Origin: Amphiura filiformis
Lineage: Eukaryota > Echinodermata > Ophiuroidea > Amphilepidida > Amphiuridae
DNA length: 64,000 nt
Reading direction: 5' to 3'
Assembly: GCF_039555335.1 (NCBI RefSeq)
Contig: NC_092635.1
Location: 55,712,258 to 55,776,257, forward strand
Made by a program: the position numbers and the translations under genes. Shown here piece after piece: positions 25,301 through 32,371 of the stretch (within the stretch, counting starts at the first letter, position 1; the number at the start of each line of letters is the position of its first letter). The notes beneath the pieces are model-generated. The model saw nothing but the letters and a program-made list of their open reading frames with translations, was not told where the DNA came from and searched no databases.

Positions 25301-27611
25301 GATGGTTACCGATGCACGGGACAAACTCCTGCAAGAGAAATGGTTTGCGTCCATTCCGGCTCAGAACGCATCAGAACAACAGAGTGCGACCGGTAGGTAT
25401 CAAAGTAAGGATAAAATCGTCTTTTCTCAATTAATGTGTAAATTGTTCAGATCATAGATTTTTTTTTTCAAATGGATTTGATGTAGGAAAAAATGTTATC
25501 GATATAATGTTATAATATTCATATATGTATTGATTTTTCTTTATCCATTAGATCTAATTACGTCAAGGGCACTCATTCCATCGCATACTGTCTATACAAA
25601 ACAAGATCGTGGAATTGTACAAAGGAAACAGGAAGTAGTAAAGTTCAAGACAGAAGAACTCATGCCTTACAACATGCCTGTAAAACGTTAGTATAGTATA
25701 TTGTTATAAATATGTAAATTTAACAGGGTTTAATAATAATATACCTGTATATTGCAAAAAATATGTTGCAAAATGTTCTTTGCTGTTTTGTTTTTTTCTT
25801 TTTAGTCTTCTTATATGCTTTTTATGTAAATCTATAGAGAAATTCCAGATGCTTGCCAGTTTCAAGGCGATACTGAGTGTTCCGAAAGTGAGAGAAACAC
25901 TGATCAACATCATCACCGAAGACACCCTCGATCACTTTTTGGATATCTCAAGACTCGATAAGGATCAAATACGTCAACAGTTCATCAACCACGGCCAGCA
26001 TGCTGGGGCCGAATACTTTCTTGATAGACTCGGTCTTATGGGTACCTTTTGGCCTCAGCATCTAATGCAAGCTCTTCAGGCACAGAAGCATTATGACTAT
26101 ATGCAGTACTTGTATGAAGAATACCAAGATTATTTAAAACTACAAGAGGACCAACCAGCGACTGAGGAAATAGGTACTTTTTAATATATTAATAATATAT
26201 ATTAATGTTATATAGTAAGTGAACTAAAAGCGGCAACACGTTTCTCCATAAATTTTTTAAGACGGTTAGTATTTTTTTTTATATACACGGGTTGTTTTCT
26301 GACAAATCAATTGTACCTGATGAAGTTTATAGTATTTACTGAAGTATTTTATACTATATGTATTCTTTCTCTCAGTCCAACAACCGAAAGTTCCTCAAAA
26401 GCCTCAGAAATCGGCAGATGAAATTGCAGGTAGGTCAAAGCTTCAGCATTCCATTTCTTTACTAAAATTCCCAGTATTTAAATAATGGCAAAATACTCTT
26501 CCTAAAACGATAGACCGAGAATACGAATTATGTGATCGAAGCACTCGCTTCATCATGTTCAACAGAAACATATTTTACACATTGGACAAAACTTTCATTA
26601 GTTATCTTTATTTTCATTTCATTCGCTAGTTTAATTTTCGTTAAATACTATTAAGCTACCTACTTTTAAAAAAGTTCAAAATATTCAAACATGTTCGTTG
26701 GCTTGAATGCCGGAAATTTAAAGTACTTGAATATGGTATTGTGTATACACATATATTTTAATTGTAAGGCGCTTTTTCAAAAGAATCAAGGCGCAATACA
26801 AAATACTGCCCCAGAAAAATACATACAATACATAAGCAAAAGAAAATGAACACTCATTTGGAAACAGGTGTGGTTTTAATTATTTGGTTTTCAAAGTGGC
26901 AAGAGAACGAGCGTAACTGATGGGAAGGAGGGTGTTCCAAAGCCTTAAAAAAGACATATCACAGAAAAATTCCTATCACCCATGGAACGATTTGAGGTGC
27001 CCTGATCGATCCATAACTGCAAATTAATGATTTATAGAATCTACTGAAAATCATTCAGGTGAACTTTGGTGGTGTCATGAAATGGCAATCTGCCAACCAC
27101 TTTGGCTAAGTTTCATTGGCTTTGATCCACAGTCGATCTTCAGCACATGTACATCTGGGAAAAGGTTGTTGATCTGAAGATGGTAATGCTTCGTGAGATA
27201 GCCTCTGAAGCAATCATCCGAACCTTATCCACCCATATGCCAGACTTCCTCCAGATGTACAAACGTGAATTCACTGCCAGGAAATCATCTGATGGAGAGA
27301 CAAGGGCAGTGAGATGGATCATGGATCGACTACAAAAGTGTAAAGATGGCAGATGGCCTGGAGCACTTATTGACATCTTACAATGTAATGATGCATTACT
27401 TGACGAGATTCGAAGAGAATTCTGGAGAATTCACGACAAAGGTAAATCAAATTCACTCTTTTCAGTTATTATAGTGATTATAATGTAAAGTGGTGTTAAT
27501 AACTATAAACGTTATTTTTTAGCATGATATAGTAACCTTTCATTTCTGTTAATTTTATCAGGTTGTTCATGCGAGGAGGCATCTTCACAGTGTCCTGATG
27601 ATGTAAACTAA
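4249..27611 (+). CDS. ANK array-Roc-COR-Death-CARDx3 protein (spliced gene, 5' end not found)
   Basis: A multi-exon gene predicted from splice signals, phase continuity and domains. Fourteen ANK or ANK-like exons lie between 4249 and 16388, then 16 exons: 17303-17419, 20536-20766, 21005-21116, 21550-21710, 21911-22114, 22645-23228, 23401-23617, 23774-24001, 24144-24284, 24523-24553, 25024-25392, 25552-25686, 25838-26173, 26376-26429, 27133-27441, 27562-27611. These 16 sum to 3279 nt, all phases match, and no internal stop occurs. The domain order resembles DAPK1 without its kinase, with CARD-like domains of RIG-I/MAVS type added. By family, Roc-COR is a dimerising GTPase, and Death and CARD domains assemble by like-with-like contacts. 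A role as a cytosolic signalling scaffold or immune sensor is inference. The first exon may lie left of the window. One ANK exon (12383-12482) has a length that breaks frame and is probably skipped. No poly(A) signal was assigned. Confidence 0.85.
4429..6679. mobile_element. Foldback element with ~285-bp inverted arms
   Basis: The left arm (about 4429-4715) and right arm (about 6375-6679) are imperfect inverted copies; for example, ATCAAATTAYTCGTCTGRTG reads outward from both. The arms are noticeably diverged, so the element is old. It lies in the intron between ANK exons A1 and A2, and its centre holds a LINE fragment. Confidence 0.75.
4716..6130 (+). mobile_element. LINE fragment (L1/Tx1-like reverse transcriptase C-terminus)
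   Basis: 4716-4950 reads [14 protein letters not shown] and then [16 protein letters not shown], the pattern that follows the RT domain in L1/Tx1-type LINEs. 5786-6064 reads [17 protein letters not shown] and then RSKNNNI, the C-terminal region of the same class. Frames shift and stops occur between, so it is a 5'-truncated dead copy. It sits inside the foldback element. Confidence 0.65.
6844..6942 (+). CDS. Ankyrin repeat exon A2
   Basis: A 99-nt phase-0 exon after CATTATCAG and before GTTAGT. It encodes one repeat starting [16 protein letters not shown] and ending NANLNAVTQ. Flanking intron sequence (TTACTAAATGTAACGG before, TTTTATTCATGG after) is shared with other exons of the array, so exon and introns were duplicated together. 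Confidence 0.8.
7369..7467 (+). CDS. Ankyrin repeat exon A3
   Basis: A 99-nt phase-0 exon with acceptor ATCATCAG and donor GTTAGT. The repeat starts [16 protein letters not shown] and ends NANVNAVEE. The usual tryptophan after NG is arginine here. Confidence 0.8.
7627..7725 (+). CDS. Ankyrin repeat exon A4
   Basis: A 99-nt phase-0 exon after ATCATTAG. The repeat starts [16 protein letters not shown] and ends NGDVNAVTH. It is only about 160 nt from exon A3, the tightest spacing in the array. Confidence 0.8.
8258..8353 (+). CDS. Ankyrin repeat exon A5 (96 nt)
   Basis: A 96-nt exon, one codon shorter than its neighbours and still phase 0, with donor GTCAGT. It starts [16 protein letters not shown]. 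The end is divergent (NAICSVVK), having lost the normal NxxVNAV turn, so it may be a weak or degenerating repeat. Confidence 0.7.
9207..10316. mobile_element. GC-ended element with 7-bp target duplication
   Basis: It starts with CCC and a long G-run leading into GCACTCACA and ends GAGTGC followed by a C-run and GG. The 7-bp CATGCAG flanks both ends (9200-9206 and 10317-10323). Both ends carry repeated short phrases (CCGTTCCWTAGACCC on the left, CAGTTCCCAAGACCCCC on the right). The middle has an open frame (9652-9963) that I do not recognise. Confidence 0.7.
10620..10695 (+). repeat. tRNA-like (SINE head) fragment
   Basis: GTGGCACAGCATAGG resembles a Pol III A box and GGTTCGAACCCCG a B box about 40 nt later. 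No tRNA fold or terminator is clear, so this would be a decayed SINE or tRNA-like piece. Confidence 0.3.
10831..10875 (+). pseudogene. Ankyrin exon-end remnant
   Basis: A short stretch resembles the last codons of an ANK exon followed by the family's intron start TTTTATTCATGGATCTT, with a degenerate donor. No exon body remains upstream. Confidence 0.5.
11037..11135 (+). CDS. Ankyrin repeat exon A6
   Basis: A 99-nt phase-0 exon with acceptor ATCATCAG and donor GTTAGT. The repeat starts [16 protein letters not shown] and ends NPNLNAVIQ. It is more divergent than most members of the array. Confidence 0.78.
11255..11278 (+). pseudogene. Ankyrin exon-end remnant
   Basis: AATTTGAATGCAGTATTAAC matches the NLNAVL end of ANK exons and is followed by GTTAAT and an intron start like that of the array, without the exon body. 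It is a deletion product within the array. Confidence 0.55.
11508..11606 (+). CDS. Ankyrin repeat exon A7
   Basis: A 99-nt phase-0 exon encoding a repeat that starts [16 protein letters not shown] and ends NADVNAGDE, bounded by ATCATCAG and GTTAGT. Confidence 0.8.
12383..12482 (+). pseudogene. Ankyrin exon A8 with a frame-breaking length
   Basis: Normal acceptor and a repeat starting [16 protein letters not shown]. The only GTTAGT donor gives 100 nt instead of 99, so inclusion would shift frame into the next exon. Skipping it leaves the rest of the gene in phase because all ANK exons are phase 0. It is probably a recently disabled exon, unless the extra base is an assembly error. Confidence 0.6.
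12561..12659 (+). CDS. Ankyrin repeat exon A9
   Basis: A 99-nt phase-0 exon. The repeat starts [16 protein letters not shown] and ends IADVNACGK. Exons A8, A9 and A10 and their introns are near copies of each other, a local triplication of about 150-250 nt per unit. Confidence 0.8.
12836..12937 (+). CDS. Ankyrin repeat exon A10 (102 nt)
   Basis: A 102-nt phase-0 exon. The repeat starts [16 protein letters not shown] and ends [10 protein letters not shown], with donor GTTAGT. The extra codon sits at the exon end, the same place as in the 102-nt exons of the second ANK gene. Confidence 0.8.
13057..13155 (+). CDS. Ankyrin repeat exon A11
   Basis: A 99-nt phase-0 exon. The repeat starts [16 protein letters not shown] and ends NANVNDYGT. 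The acceptor is CACTAG, the donor GTTAGT. Confidence 0.8.
13756..13965. mobile_element. Palindromic MITE, ~60-bp arms
   Basis: The left arm (CACTCTAGATTACAAGGATT and onward to GGGACCAATCA) is the inverted copy of the right arm (TGATTGGTCCC to GAGTG). The centre is made of AT-rich repeats. A GT microsatellite follows directly. Confidence 0.75.
13963..13986. repeat. GT microsatellite
   Basis: About twelve GT units directly after the MITE end. Confidence 0.85.
14034..14085 (+). pseudogene. Ankyrin exon-start remnant
   Basis: After a mutated acceptor (TTTCATCCG), about 45 nt resemble an exon start ([11 protein letters not shown]-like) and then stop at ATTAATTATTAATC. The exon is truncated by about half. 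Confidence 0.6.
14154..14252 (+). CDS. Ankyrin repeat exon A12
   Basis: A 99-nt phase-0 exon. The repeat starts [16 protein letters not shown] and ends NADVNAVEG, bounded by ATCATCAG and GTTAGT. Remnants of dead ANK exons lie on both sides (14034-14085 and 14370-14402). Confidence 0.8.
14370..14402 (+). pseudogene. Ankyrin exon-end remnant
   Basis: A piece reading CCAGTAACAGAG followed by GTTAGTTTTATTCACGGATC, the exon/intron junction of the array without its exon body. Confidence 0.5.
15145..15246 (+). CDS. Ankyrin repeat exon A13 (divergent)
   Basis: A 102-nt phase-0 exon after TTTGCCAG. The repeat starts [15 protein letters not shown] and ends [10 protein letters not shown]. It lacks the array-specific TCEILLKYN block, so it is not part of the recent amplification and is probably an ancestral repeat next to the GTPase. 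Confidence 0.8.
15599..15902. mobile_element. Harbinger-like MITE, TAA target duplication
   Basis: Inverted ends GGGGCTGTGCAATAATTATG and CATAATTATTGCACAGCCCC, flanked by TAA at 15596-15598 and 15903-15905. A 3-bp TWA duplication is the PIF/Harbinger habit. The inside has C-runs and GCCAAAAAT repeats. Confidence 0.8.
16290..16388 (+). CDS. ANK-to-Roc linker exon A14
   Basis: A 99-nt phase-0 exon with acceptor AATTCAG and donor GTAATT, starting [14 protein letters not shown] and ending DTFHKAIQ. Length and phase fit the array. Only the start resembles an ANK repeat, so it may be a capping repeat before the GTPase. Confidence 0.65.
17303..17419 (+). CDS. Roc GTPase exon with the Walker A motif
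   Basis: A 117-nt phase-0 exon after CTTTGCAG, encoding 39 residues. The P-loop GAPTAGKT occupies residues 24-31 of the exon, preceded by a hydrophobic strand (VKLFIC) as in Roco and DAPK1 GTPases. The donor is GTATAC. Confidence 0.85.
17575..17790. repeat. Low-complexity AATTTCCCCTTTTT tract
   Basis: Irregular repetition of AATTTCCCC plus T-runs. It is the inverted counterpart of the A/GGGGAAATT tract at 19742-20053. Confidence 0.9.
18080..18190. repeat. Fragment related to the GGGG-ended MITEs
   Basis: A G-run, GCCAAAAAATGGCTTGC, a C-run and GCACATGCCAA match the inside of the element at 15599-15902, without terminal repeats. Confidence 0.5.
18318..18720 (+). mobile_element. LINE 3' fragment (CR1/L2/Jockey-like RT end)
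   Basis: A start like CATTGGTTTCCTGTG (HWFPV), then [29 protein letters not shown] and [10 protein letters not shown] follow the known C-terminal pattern of CR1/L2-type LINE polyproteins (LHWLPV, PxYL, AP-x-LWN-x-LP, FK-x-x-LKTHL). It is 5'-truncated with at least one break near its start. Confidence 0.7.
19329..19627. repeat. 121-122-bp tandem repeat, ~2.5 copies
   Basis: ACTTTGTCCGATCGRGC starts at 19329, 19451 and 19572. Each unit runs through TTTGGTGGGTGGMAT and AGGTCAAAGGTCATWACGG. Confidence 0.9.
19742..20053. repeat. Low-complexity GGGGAAATTAAAAAA tract
   Basis: A-runs broken by GGGG and GGGAAATT units; the complement of the 17575 tract, at the other end of the same element. A smaller patch lies at 19258-19326. 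Confidence 0.9.
20211..20290 (+). repeat. tRNA-like segment at the element edge
   Basis: TGGCGTGTGGTGG is A-box-like and GGTTCGAATCC is a good B box about 50 nt later, followed by a T-run that could end Pol III transcription. It overlaps the outer arm of the inverted-repeat element, so the element end may derive from a tRNA or SINE. Confidence 0.35.
20536..20766 (+). CDS. Roc GTPase exon with switch I and DxxG
   Basis: A 231-nt phase-0 exon (77 codons). PTAGIDISK fits the G2/switch I threonine of Roc domains. RIWDLAGH gives the G3 DxxG motif, followed by [11 protein letters not shown] as in DAPK1-type Roc (histidine or glutamine after DxxG). The following strand is SIFIVMYNL. The intron before it holds a 2.7-kb inverted-repeat element. 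Confidence 0.88.
21005..21116 (+). CDS. Roc GTPase exon with the G4 motif
   Basis: A 112-nt exon, phase 0 in and phase 1 out, starting [24 protein letters not shown] supplies the G4 base-recognition motif as SHxD, the usual Roco replacement for NKxD. The acceptor is TATCAAG, the donor GTAGGT. Confidence 0.83.
21550..21710 (+). CDS. Roc C-terminal part
   Basis: A 161-nt exon, phase 1 to phase 0, continuing the frame with [15 protein letters not shown] and including [10 protein letters not shown], which probably corresponds to the G5 region. It ends [10 protein letters not shown] before GTAGGT. Confidence 0.83.
21911..22114 (+). CDS. COR domain, first exon
   Basis: A 204-nt phase-0 exon. [15 protein letters not shown], then [15 protein letters not shown], and the end [11 protein letters not shown] match the start of COR domains, where LHxxGE precedes the conserved beta strand. 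Its last bases were duplicated with the intron (see the tandem duplication). Confidence 0.85.
22105..22600 (+). repeat. Tandem duplication of exon end plus intron
   Basis: Two copies of about 230-260 nt lie head to tail, joined near 22364-22369. Each begins with GATATGGGAGAGGTAAACC (the last codons of the COR exon plus its donor) and ends with ATGATCAGAAGTCT. The second copy has a donor but no acceptor, so it should stay intronic. The copies differ by small deletions and substitutions. Confidence 0.85.
22645..23228 (+). CDS. COR domain, main exon
   Basis: A 584-nt exon, phase 0 to phase 2, open throughout. [19 protein letters not shown] matches the COR signature of DAPK/Roco proteins (NPQWL-type strand), followed by a winged-helix-like stretch ([19 protein letters not shown]) and [12 protein letters not shown]. 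The donor is GTATGT. Confidence 0.87.
23401..23617 (+). CDS. Post-COR exon
   Basis: A 217-nt exon, phase 2 to phase 0. It contains [13 protein letters not shown] and [12 protein letters not shown]. It links COR to the Death domain. I do not assign a named domain. The exon is open and splices in phase on both sides. Confidence 0.78.
23774..24001 (+). CDS. Death domain, first exon
   Basis: A 228-nt phase-0 exon. [16 protein letters not shown], then [18 protein letters not shown], fits the first helices of a Death domain of DAPK type. The tryptophan often seen before the MLA helix is histidine-arginine here. Confidence 0.82.
24144..24284 (+). CDS. Death domain, second exon
   Basis: A 141-nt phase-0 exon. 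[14 protein letters not shown] and [16 protein letters not shown] complete the Death fold (last helices, including the L-E/D-x-L-x-x-I/V pattern). The donor is GTAGGT. Confidence 0.8.
24523..24553 (+). CDS. Short linker exon
   Basis: A 31-nt exon, phase 0 to phase 1, between TTTCTGCAG and GTAAGG, encoding [10 protein letters not shown]. It is needed to move from phase 0 to the phase-1 exons that follow, which supports it as real. Confidence 0.65.
25024..25392 (+). CDS. CARD-like domain 1
   Basis: A 369-nt exon, phase 1 on both sides, holding a whole domain. Helical pattern: [16 protein letters not shown], then [12 protein letters not shown], an acidic stretch [12 protein letters not shown], then [19 protein letters not shown] and [16 protein letters not shown]. 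The A-x-x-LL-x-x-L...W-x-x-F-L-x-A/G-L signature is that of RIG-I/MDA5/MAVS CARDs. The symmetric exon can be duplicated or skipped without breaking frame. Confidence 0.75.
25552..25686 (+). CDS. Linker exon between CARDs 1 and 2
   Basis: A 135-nt exon, phase 1 on both sides, with charged low-complexity sequence ([16 protein letters not shown]). No domain recognised. It probably acts as a flexible spacer. Confidence 0.7.
25838..26173 (+). CDS. CARD-like domain 2
   Basis: A 336-nt exon, phase 1 on both sides. [46 protein letters not shown] and [19 protein letters not shown] give a CARD helix pattern like RIG-I CARD (A-x-x-FL-x-x-L...W-F-x-x-F/L-x-x-AL). It ends in an acidic tail EDQPATEE. Confidence 0.75.
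26376..26429 (+). CDS. Proline/lysine linker exon
   Basis: A 54-nt exon, phase 1 on both sides, encoding [17 protein letters not shown] decayed copy is present at 48906-48959, which confirms the exon boundaries by homology. Confidence 0.72.
27133..27441 (+). CDS. CARD-like domain 3
   Basis: A 309-nt exon, phase 1 on both sides. [20 protein letters not shown], then [31 protein letters not shown] and [10 protein letters not shown] follow the same CARD pattern as domains 1 and 2. A broken copy lies at 49677-50775. Confidence 0.73.
27562..27611 (+). CDS. Terminal exon and stop
   Basis: A 50-nt exon from phase 1, encoding a cysteine-containing tail ([15 protein letters not shown]) and TAA at 27609-27611. 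Acceptor TTTTATCAG. Confidence 0.72.
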
Positions 27612-27997
27612 AGACAGCAAACCACAATAGCTTATGTGTTCAGTGAATTGACAGAATGATCATACATTGCTGCAGCCTGAGTGATACTACCACAGTACAA
27701 GATGATAGAACACGCGATGTGGCAAAACCGACTCTTTATGTAATATAATATAGCTTATAAATACACGTGAAGACCGAACGCGAACATTGGGGACCTATCT
27801 GCATTTTCATTATATGCAGGAGAGACATATCAGATATTTGTGTTTCAAATGGTGTTTTTTTGAACGGTAGAAATGTTAATTAATTTAAAGAAAAATTCAA
27901 ATTGTGCAAGATGAAAGTGCTAATTTTACATCCACTATAAATTGTACTGATATTCTTAAAACAAAATAATTAAGGAGAAATTAATACATTTAGTTCA

Positions 27998-28574
27998 TTT
28001 AGGGGTCGTATCTCCATATCTTATCTAATTTCCCACTAAATGGAAGACACTCGTATGCGCAGATACGACCTTTTTGCATTCTACACTTTCGTGATTGCAA
28101 GAAAGTCGTATCTGTATCCTTTGTATATTACGTATAATCTTGAAAAACATTATTTAGGCGAATACAAAACGTTTAAAACAAATATCTATATTATTACAGA
28201 AAGCAAATGGCGTATCTGCATATTATCAGCCTACTACGCTAATTGCCTACGTCATTTTTTGTAATTTTGAGAACAAAGTACAAAATATGCTACAAGCATG
28301 CAGTAATTCACCAATCTTTGCACAAGAACAAATGGTAATGATATAAATTAGTGTGATTGCGTAACTGATGCATGGTTGAACCACGTTTTGTACTTTGTTC
28401 TCAAAATTACAACAACAAGAAATGACTTTAAAACGTAGTCATTAGGCAATTTATCGTATTAGGGTGACGATATCTGATTTCCTGTTAAATGCAAGAGAGT
28501 CGTATGCGGCAGAATACGACTTTCTTGGATCCATTAAAAGGTCAGTTTCTCGTGCAAGAAAATCGTATCTGCAC
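27998..28574. repeat. Diverged direct repeat with internal hairpin
   Basis: About 120 bp with GTCGTATCTGCA-like phrases at 27998-28120 recurs at 28456-28574. Between them is an exact inverted pair (TTTTGTACTTTGTTCTCAAA at 28387, its complement ending 28285). Probably one old element. Confidence 0.55.
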
Positions 28575-28636
28575 CTAATTAATTATCTTAATTACTCCGG
28601 AATGAATTAACTTCCTACATATCTCAATATGCCTTA

Positions 28637-29108
28637 GGGGTGGTGCAATAATTATGTGTACCCCGGGGGGTGAATTATAGGGGGGCAAAGATTTTTTGGC
28701 AAGCCAAAAGGGGGGCAAGCATTTTTTGGCAGGTCGAAAGGGGGGTCAAGCGATTTTGGCAGGTCACGAGGGGGGGGCAAGCAATTTTGGCACAGATATT
28801 TTGGGCACCGTTTCTATATTACGCCCTAAAAGGCGTAGGAAAATGTTACGAACACGTTCAAATATGCAAAATTTCCTGCTCGCTGCGCTCGCATTATATG
28901 TTAAGACAATTTAAGGTTTTAAATTCGGGTTCCCCAAAATCTCGCATGTGTAAGGGGGGGGTTTGGCACATCAAAAGGGGGGCAAAGGTTTTTGGCACGT
29001 CGAAAGGGGGGGCAAATATTTTTGGCACGGCCAAAGGGGGGGCAAGCGATTTTGGCAGACCATTTTGAGAATTCACCCCCCGGGTACACATAATTATTGC
29101 ACCACCCC
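28637..29108. mobile_element. Harbinger-like MITE, TTA target duplication
   Basis: Inverted ends of about 40 bp (GGGGTGGTGCAATAATTATG start) with TTA at 28634-28636 and 29109-29111. Ends and internal GGCAAGCATTTT-type repeats relate it to the element at 15599. Open frames inside are repeat artefacts. Confidence 0.8.
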
Positions 29109-29405
29109 TTATGAATTACATCTCCATAATTACTGAATTGTGTCACGATAGTTTTGTGTTCGCTAATGTATTTTTTTTTTCATCCCTTTGTGTGGCAATT
29201 TAATTATTAGACCCATTTTGTAAAGTCTACGATCCAAAAGAATGTTGTGAACAATGGTTTGGAAAACAACTGAAATTTATCAATCTTGCGGTTTGTGAGT
29301 GTATGTAGGGGTGAGGGGACGTGTGTGACAGGTTGTGGCGCCTGGGGCCAAGGATACAGTATGACACTCTCTCTCAATTCAACAATTGCGTGGGGACCGC
29401 GCTAA

Positions 29406-29518
29406 AATGATTTAATATCAGAAGGACATTCTTCGTATTCAATATGCAATTTGGTGTGCCTGATGTGCTCTCCGGTCCCACAAAAAATACTGTGAAACGT
29501 TGTGTTCCTATCATTAAA
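29406..29518. mobile_element. Fragment of the TTAA palindromic family
   Basis: It matches the right arm of 42631-43297 (GATATCAGAAKGAC through CTGATGTGCTCT to the end) with many changes. Confidence 0.65.
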
Positions 29519-30867
29519 GCCATATTGTAACATTTGCCGAGGAGGACGCCCTCCATATTTTTCAAAATTCTGGGGTTTTTTTACGCGATTGTAATGTACT
29601 TTATTAAATTAACATACCCTTCAAACAAGACTTTAGAATAGATGCTGTAGTTTTGTCAAAATCTGAGATTTTGAATAAAGTGCAGGAACCGTCGTTTAAT
29701 TATTACGATGGAAATATTAGTCGATCGCGTACACGATGTTCATAATACAGTACGTACAATCGTACATGGCGTGTGGACACACTTACACATTTCAAAGGGC
29801 CGTGTCGTAGCACGACCGACGGAGTGAAACGCATTGGCGACATCGGCGCTGGTAGTAAATTTGAGTTTTCTTTGCTTTACCACAGTTGTTAGGCTCAAAA
29901 TTAAAAAGAGACATATCTGACAGTAAAAGCTAACATTTTATGGAAATTCAAATACTAATCTATTTTTATGGAAATGTTACAATATGGCTTTAATTGTATC
30001 TCGTGCGCTAGTCTGTAAATCGTTTGAATGTTTCTATGTTACGATTCAGCGCATTCCATTTGACCTTTAAAATACAGCTTCCTTCTCTAAACAATAACGT
30101 CAGAGCTTGTTTACAAAATAAGCTACGAAAATGTAAAGCATTAATATTCCGACCCCTAGTTTCGTGATATTTACGACATTGTTAAATAAATGGAAAAACT
30201 AAAAAAAATCCTCTTTAGCAGTTGAGATTGGATTAAGAAATTTCATGTCCTTTATCCCGAGGCCGCAATGTTGTACTGATGAAATAATTCTAGGCGATTA
30301 CGCGGCATTCGCGATTCGTAAAAGCATCAAGGCCTTGGGTTTTATGGTAGATTATACATATGTGATGAAGTCTTTACATGTTGTGACCACCTAAATATCT
30401 GTGTCTGCACATAATGCGGCATTATGAATGCATTACTAGGTATTCTTTACTGCGGAAAAAGACATCTGTTAGTCAATATCCAGAATAGCATGTATATTTT
30501 TATCAGTTACTGATTTTATGACCTTGATGACAGTATCGTCACCTGTGATTTTATGTTTGTCATTCACTTTACAAAGATTTATCTCTCTAACTCACGCGAG
30601 TAGTTATGTGAAATCAGTTTGCCGCGTAGATCGACGCGACCAGCTTTTTGATTTTTTTAGGTGTCACAAAAAAGTCCACAAATCACGTGAACAATCATTT
30701 TAATGTTAATAACACCGAGCGCAGAGCTGAAAATGCAAAAAGCCGCCAAAATGCGCAAAAAAATAGAAGCAAGTCAACCACTTTGTGGCTACATAGGGCC
30801 CCGTGCTACAATTTTGGACAAAGGTGACAGCCGGGTTAGAATTAATCGTTAGAGTCTCCTCCATCTG

Positions 30868-31709
30868 TTTAACCAGGCTGTCAATTCTGAAATGTGACGT
30901 GAACTAAGATTTGCAAAATATGTGACTTTTTTTCCCAATATTTACCCAAACATGTCGGAAAGTAGTCATACCTTCAAAAGAAAAAAAATGACTGCAATCT
31001 CAGTTTTTGCTCTGAATGATAGAATGCATATGAATATTTTATATCTGTGAACAAAAATATTCCATCATACCATATTGAAGCGAAATTTGAGTTAAAACGT
31101 GTTGTTGTTTTTTTCATGATTTTTTAATATTTTTTTTCCATTTTTACGCTTTGTTTTTTGGTGTTTTTTTAAGAGAAGAGTTGGATGTTTGAATTAAAGT
31201 AAAGTTAAAGGCTTATAATGTACGATTTCCTTCAAATTTTAAATTTGTCATTATATACTCAAAATGCTGAAATAATACTAGTAATAATGATCAGGAATGG
31301 TTTCTGTCCATTTTGAGCTGAAATAACGAGGTAACGTGAAAGAAACACTGCTTGTTATTTTGGCCGTTTAACACGCAGTTCTATGGGCGGACATAAAGTC
31401 ATAATTTCTTGAATTATGACTTTATGTCGAACTTTGCTCTGTTTACCTACAAACACAACAAATTTGGCTGATTCCATTTAGGTGCAAGTTGTGACATGTG
31501 TAAACATTACAAATATGCCAACAAATCAGGTTTGAAAAAAATTAACCAAATTCATATTATAAGATCATCGTACATTATGACTTTAACTATGACCCATAGT
31601 TTTTGACCTATGACCTCCAGAAAACCATAGACCATTTCAGCATGAACTGCATTTTTCAACCCAAATATCTCAGCTCACGTCACTTTTCAGAAATGACAGC
31701 CGGGTAAAA
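30868..31709. mobile_element. Foldback element
   Basis: The arms begin CCAGGCTGTCAATTCTGAAA (about 30873) and end in its inverted match (TTTCAGAAATGACAGCCGGG, about 31685-31704). A perfect 17-bp-arm palindrome (GACATAAAGTCATAATT) is near the centre at 31390-31428. Confidence 0.55.
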
Positions 31710-31982
31710 TTAAAAGATCAGAGTGTGTAGATGCATTTTAACACCATAAGAAGTTTTGTCCAAATTCTTTGCACAAAACTGAATCTTAAATAAAGCAGAA
31801 AGACCGACATGGCCTCTCTACTATCAATGAGGAATAGGCTCTATGTAATGCATCAATGAAAATAGACATAATTATAGCATCTGTGATTATACTAACGGCA
31901 TGGGCAGTGATCAAGGTCATTCAATGAAGCTAGAATCAGGCGATAGGCATTATTATAATATTCACGACATTATGGCCAAATG

Positions 31983-32371
31983 GGCCAAAAAATAATTGTT
32001 TGTTTGTCCTCCACAGCTTTGAAAGAGGAGGTGTGAGCGGGCAGATTTTTTTATTCCCTCCGGCCTTCATGGGTACCGGGTGGAGGTTTAGCCGTATCGG
32101 AGACAAAGATCTCTCAACATGCTCAATGTGAACACGGTTTCCTTTGGGTCAATGTCTGTTCATGTCTCATCATGGAAAATGAATACAAATCCAATTTATT
32201 TGAAATTTTATATTTTTTGTTTGTTTTTTGAATAGGAGGGGGTTTCAGTCAACCAAGAATGATCCTAGCATTTAGCGCCAGGTGCATGGCCTAGGATACT
32301 CCAAATCGAAAATAATAAGATTATTAAGAATTTTTTTTTTTTTTTTAAGACAAACAAAAATTGTTTTGGCC
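31983..32371. mobile_element. MITE with GGCCAAAA ends
   Basis: Inverted ends GGCCAAAAAATAATTGTTTG and CAAAAATTGTTTTGGCC. A 38-bp direct repeat (TCAAGGTCATTCAATGAAGC) occurs outside both ends at 31908 and 32394. Confidence 0.55.

Noticed and set aside
28670-29068. 132-codon open frame rich in GGAxxFWQ repeats
   Set aside because: It lies wholly inside a MITE and translates its internal G-run repeats.
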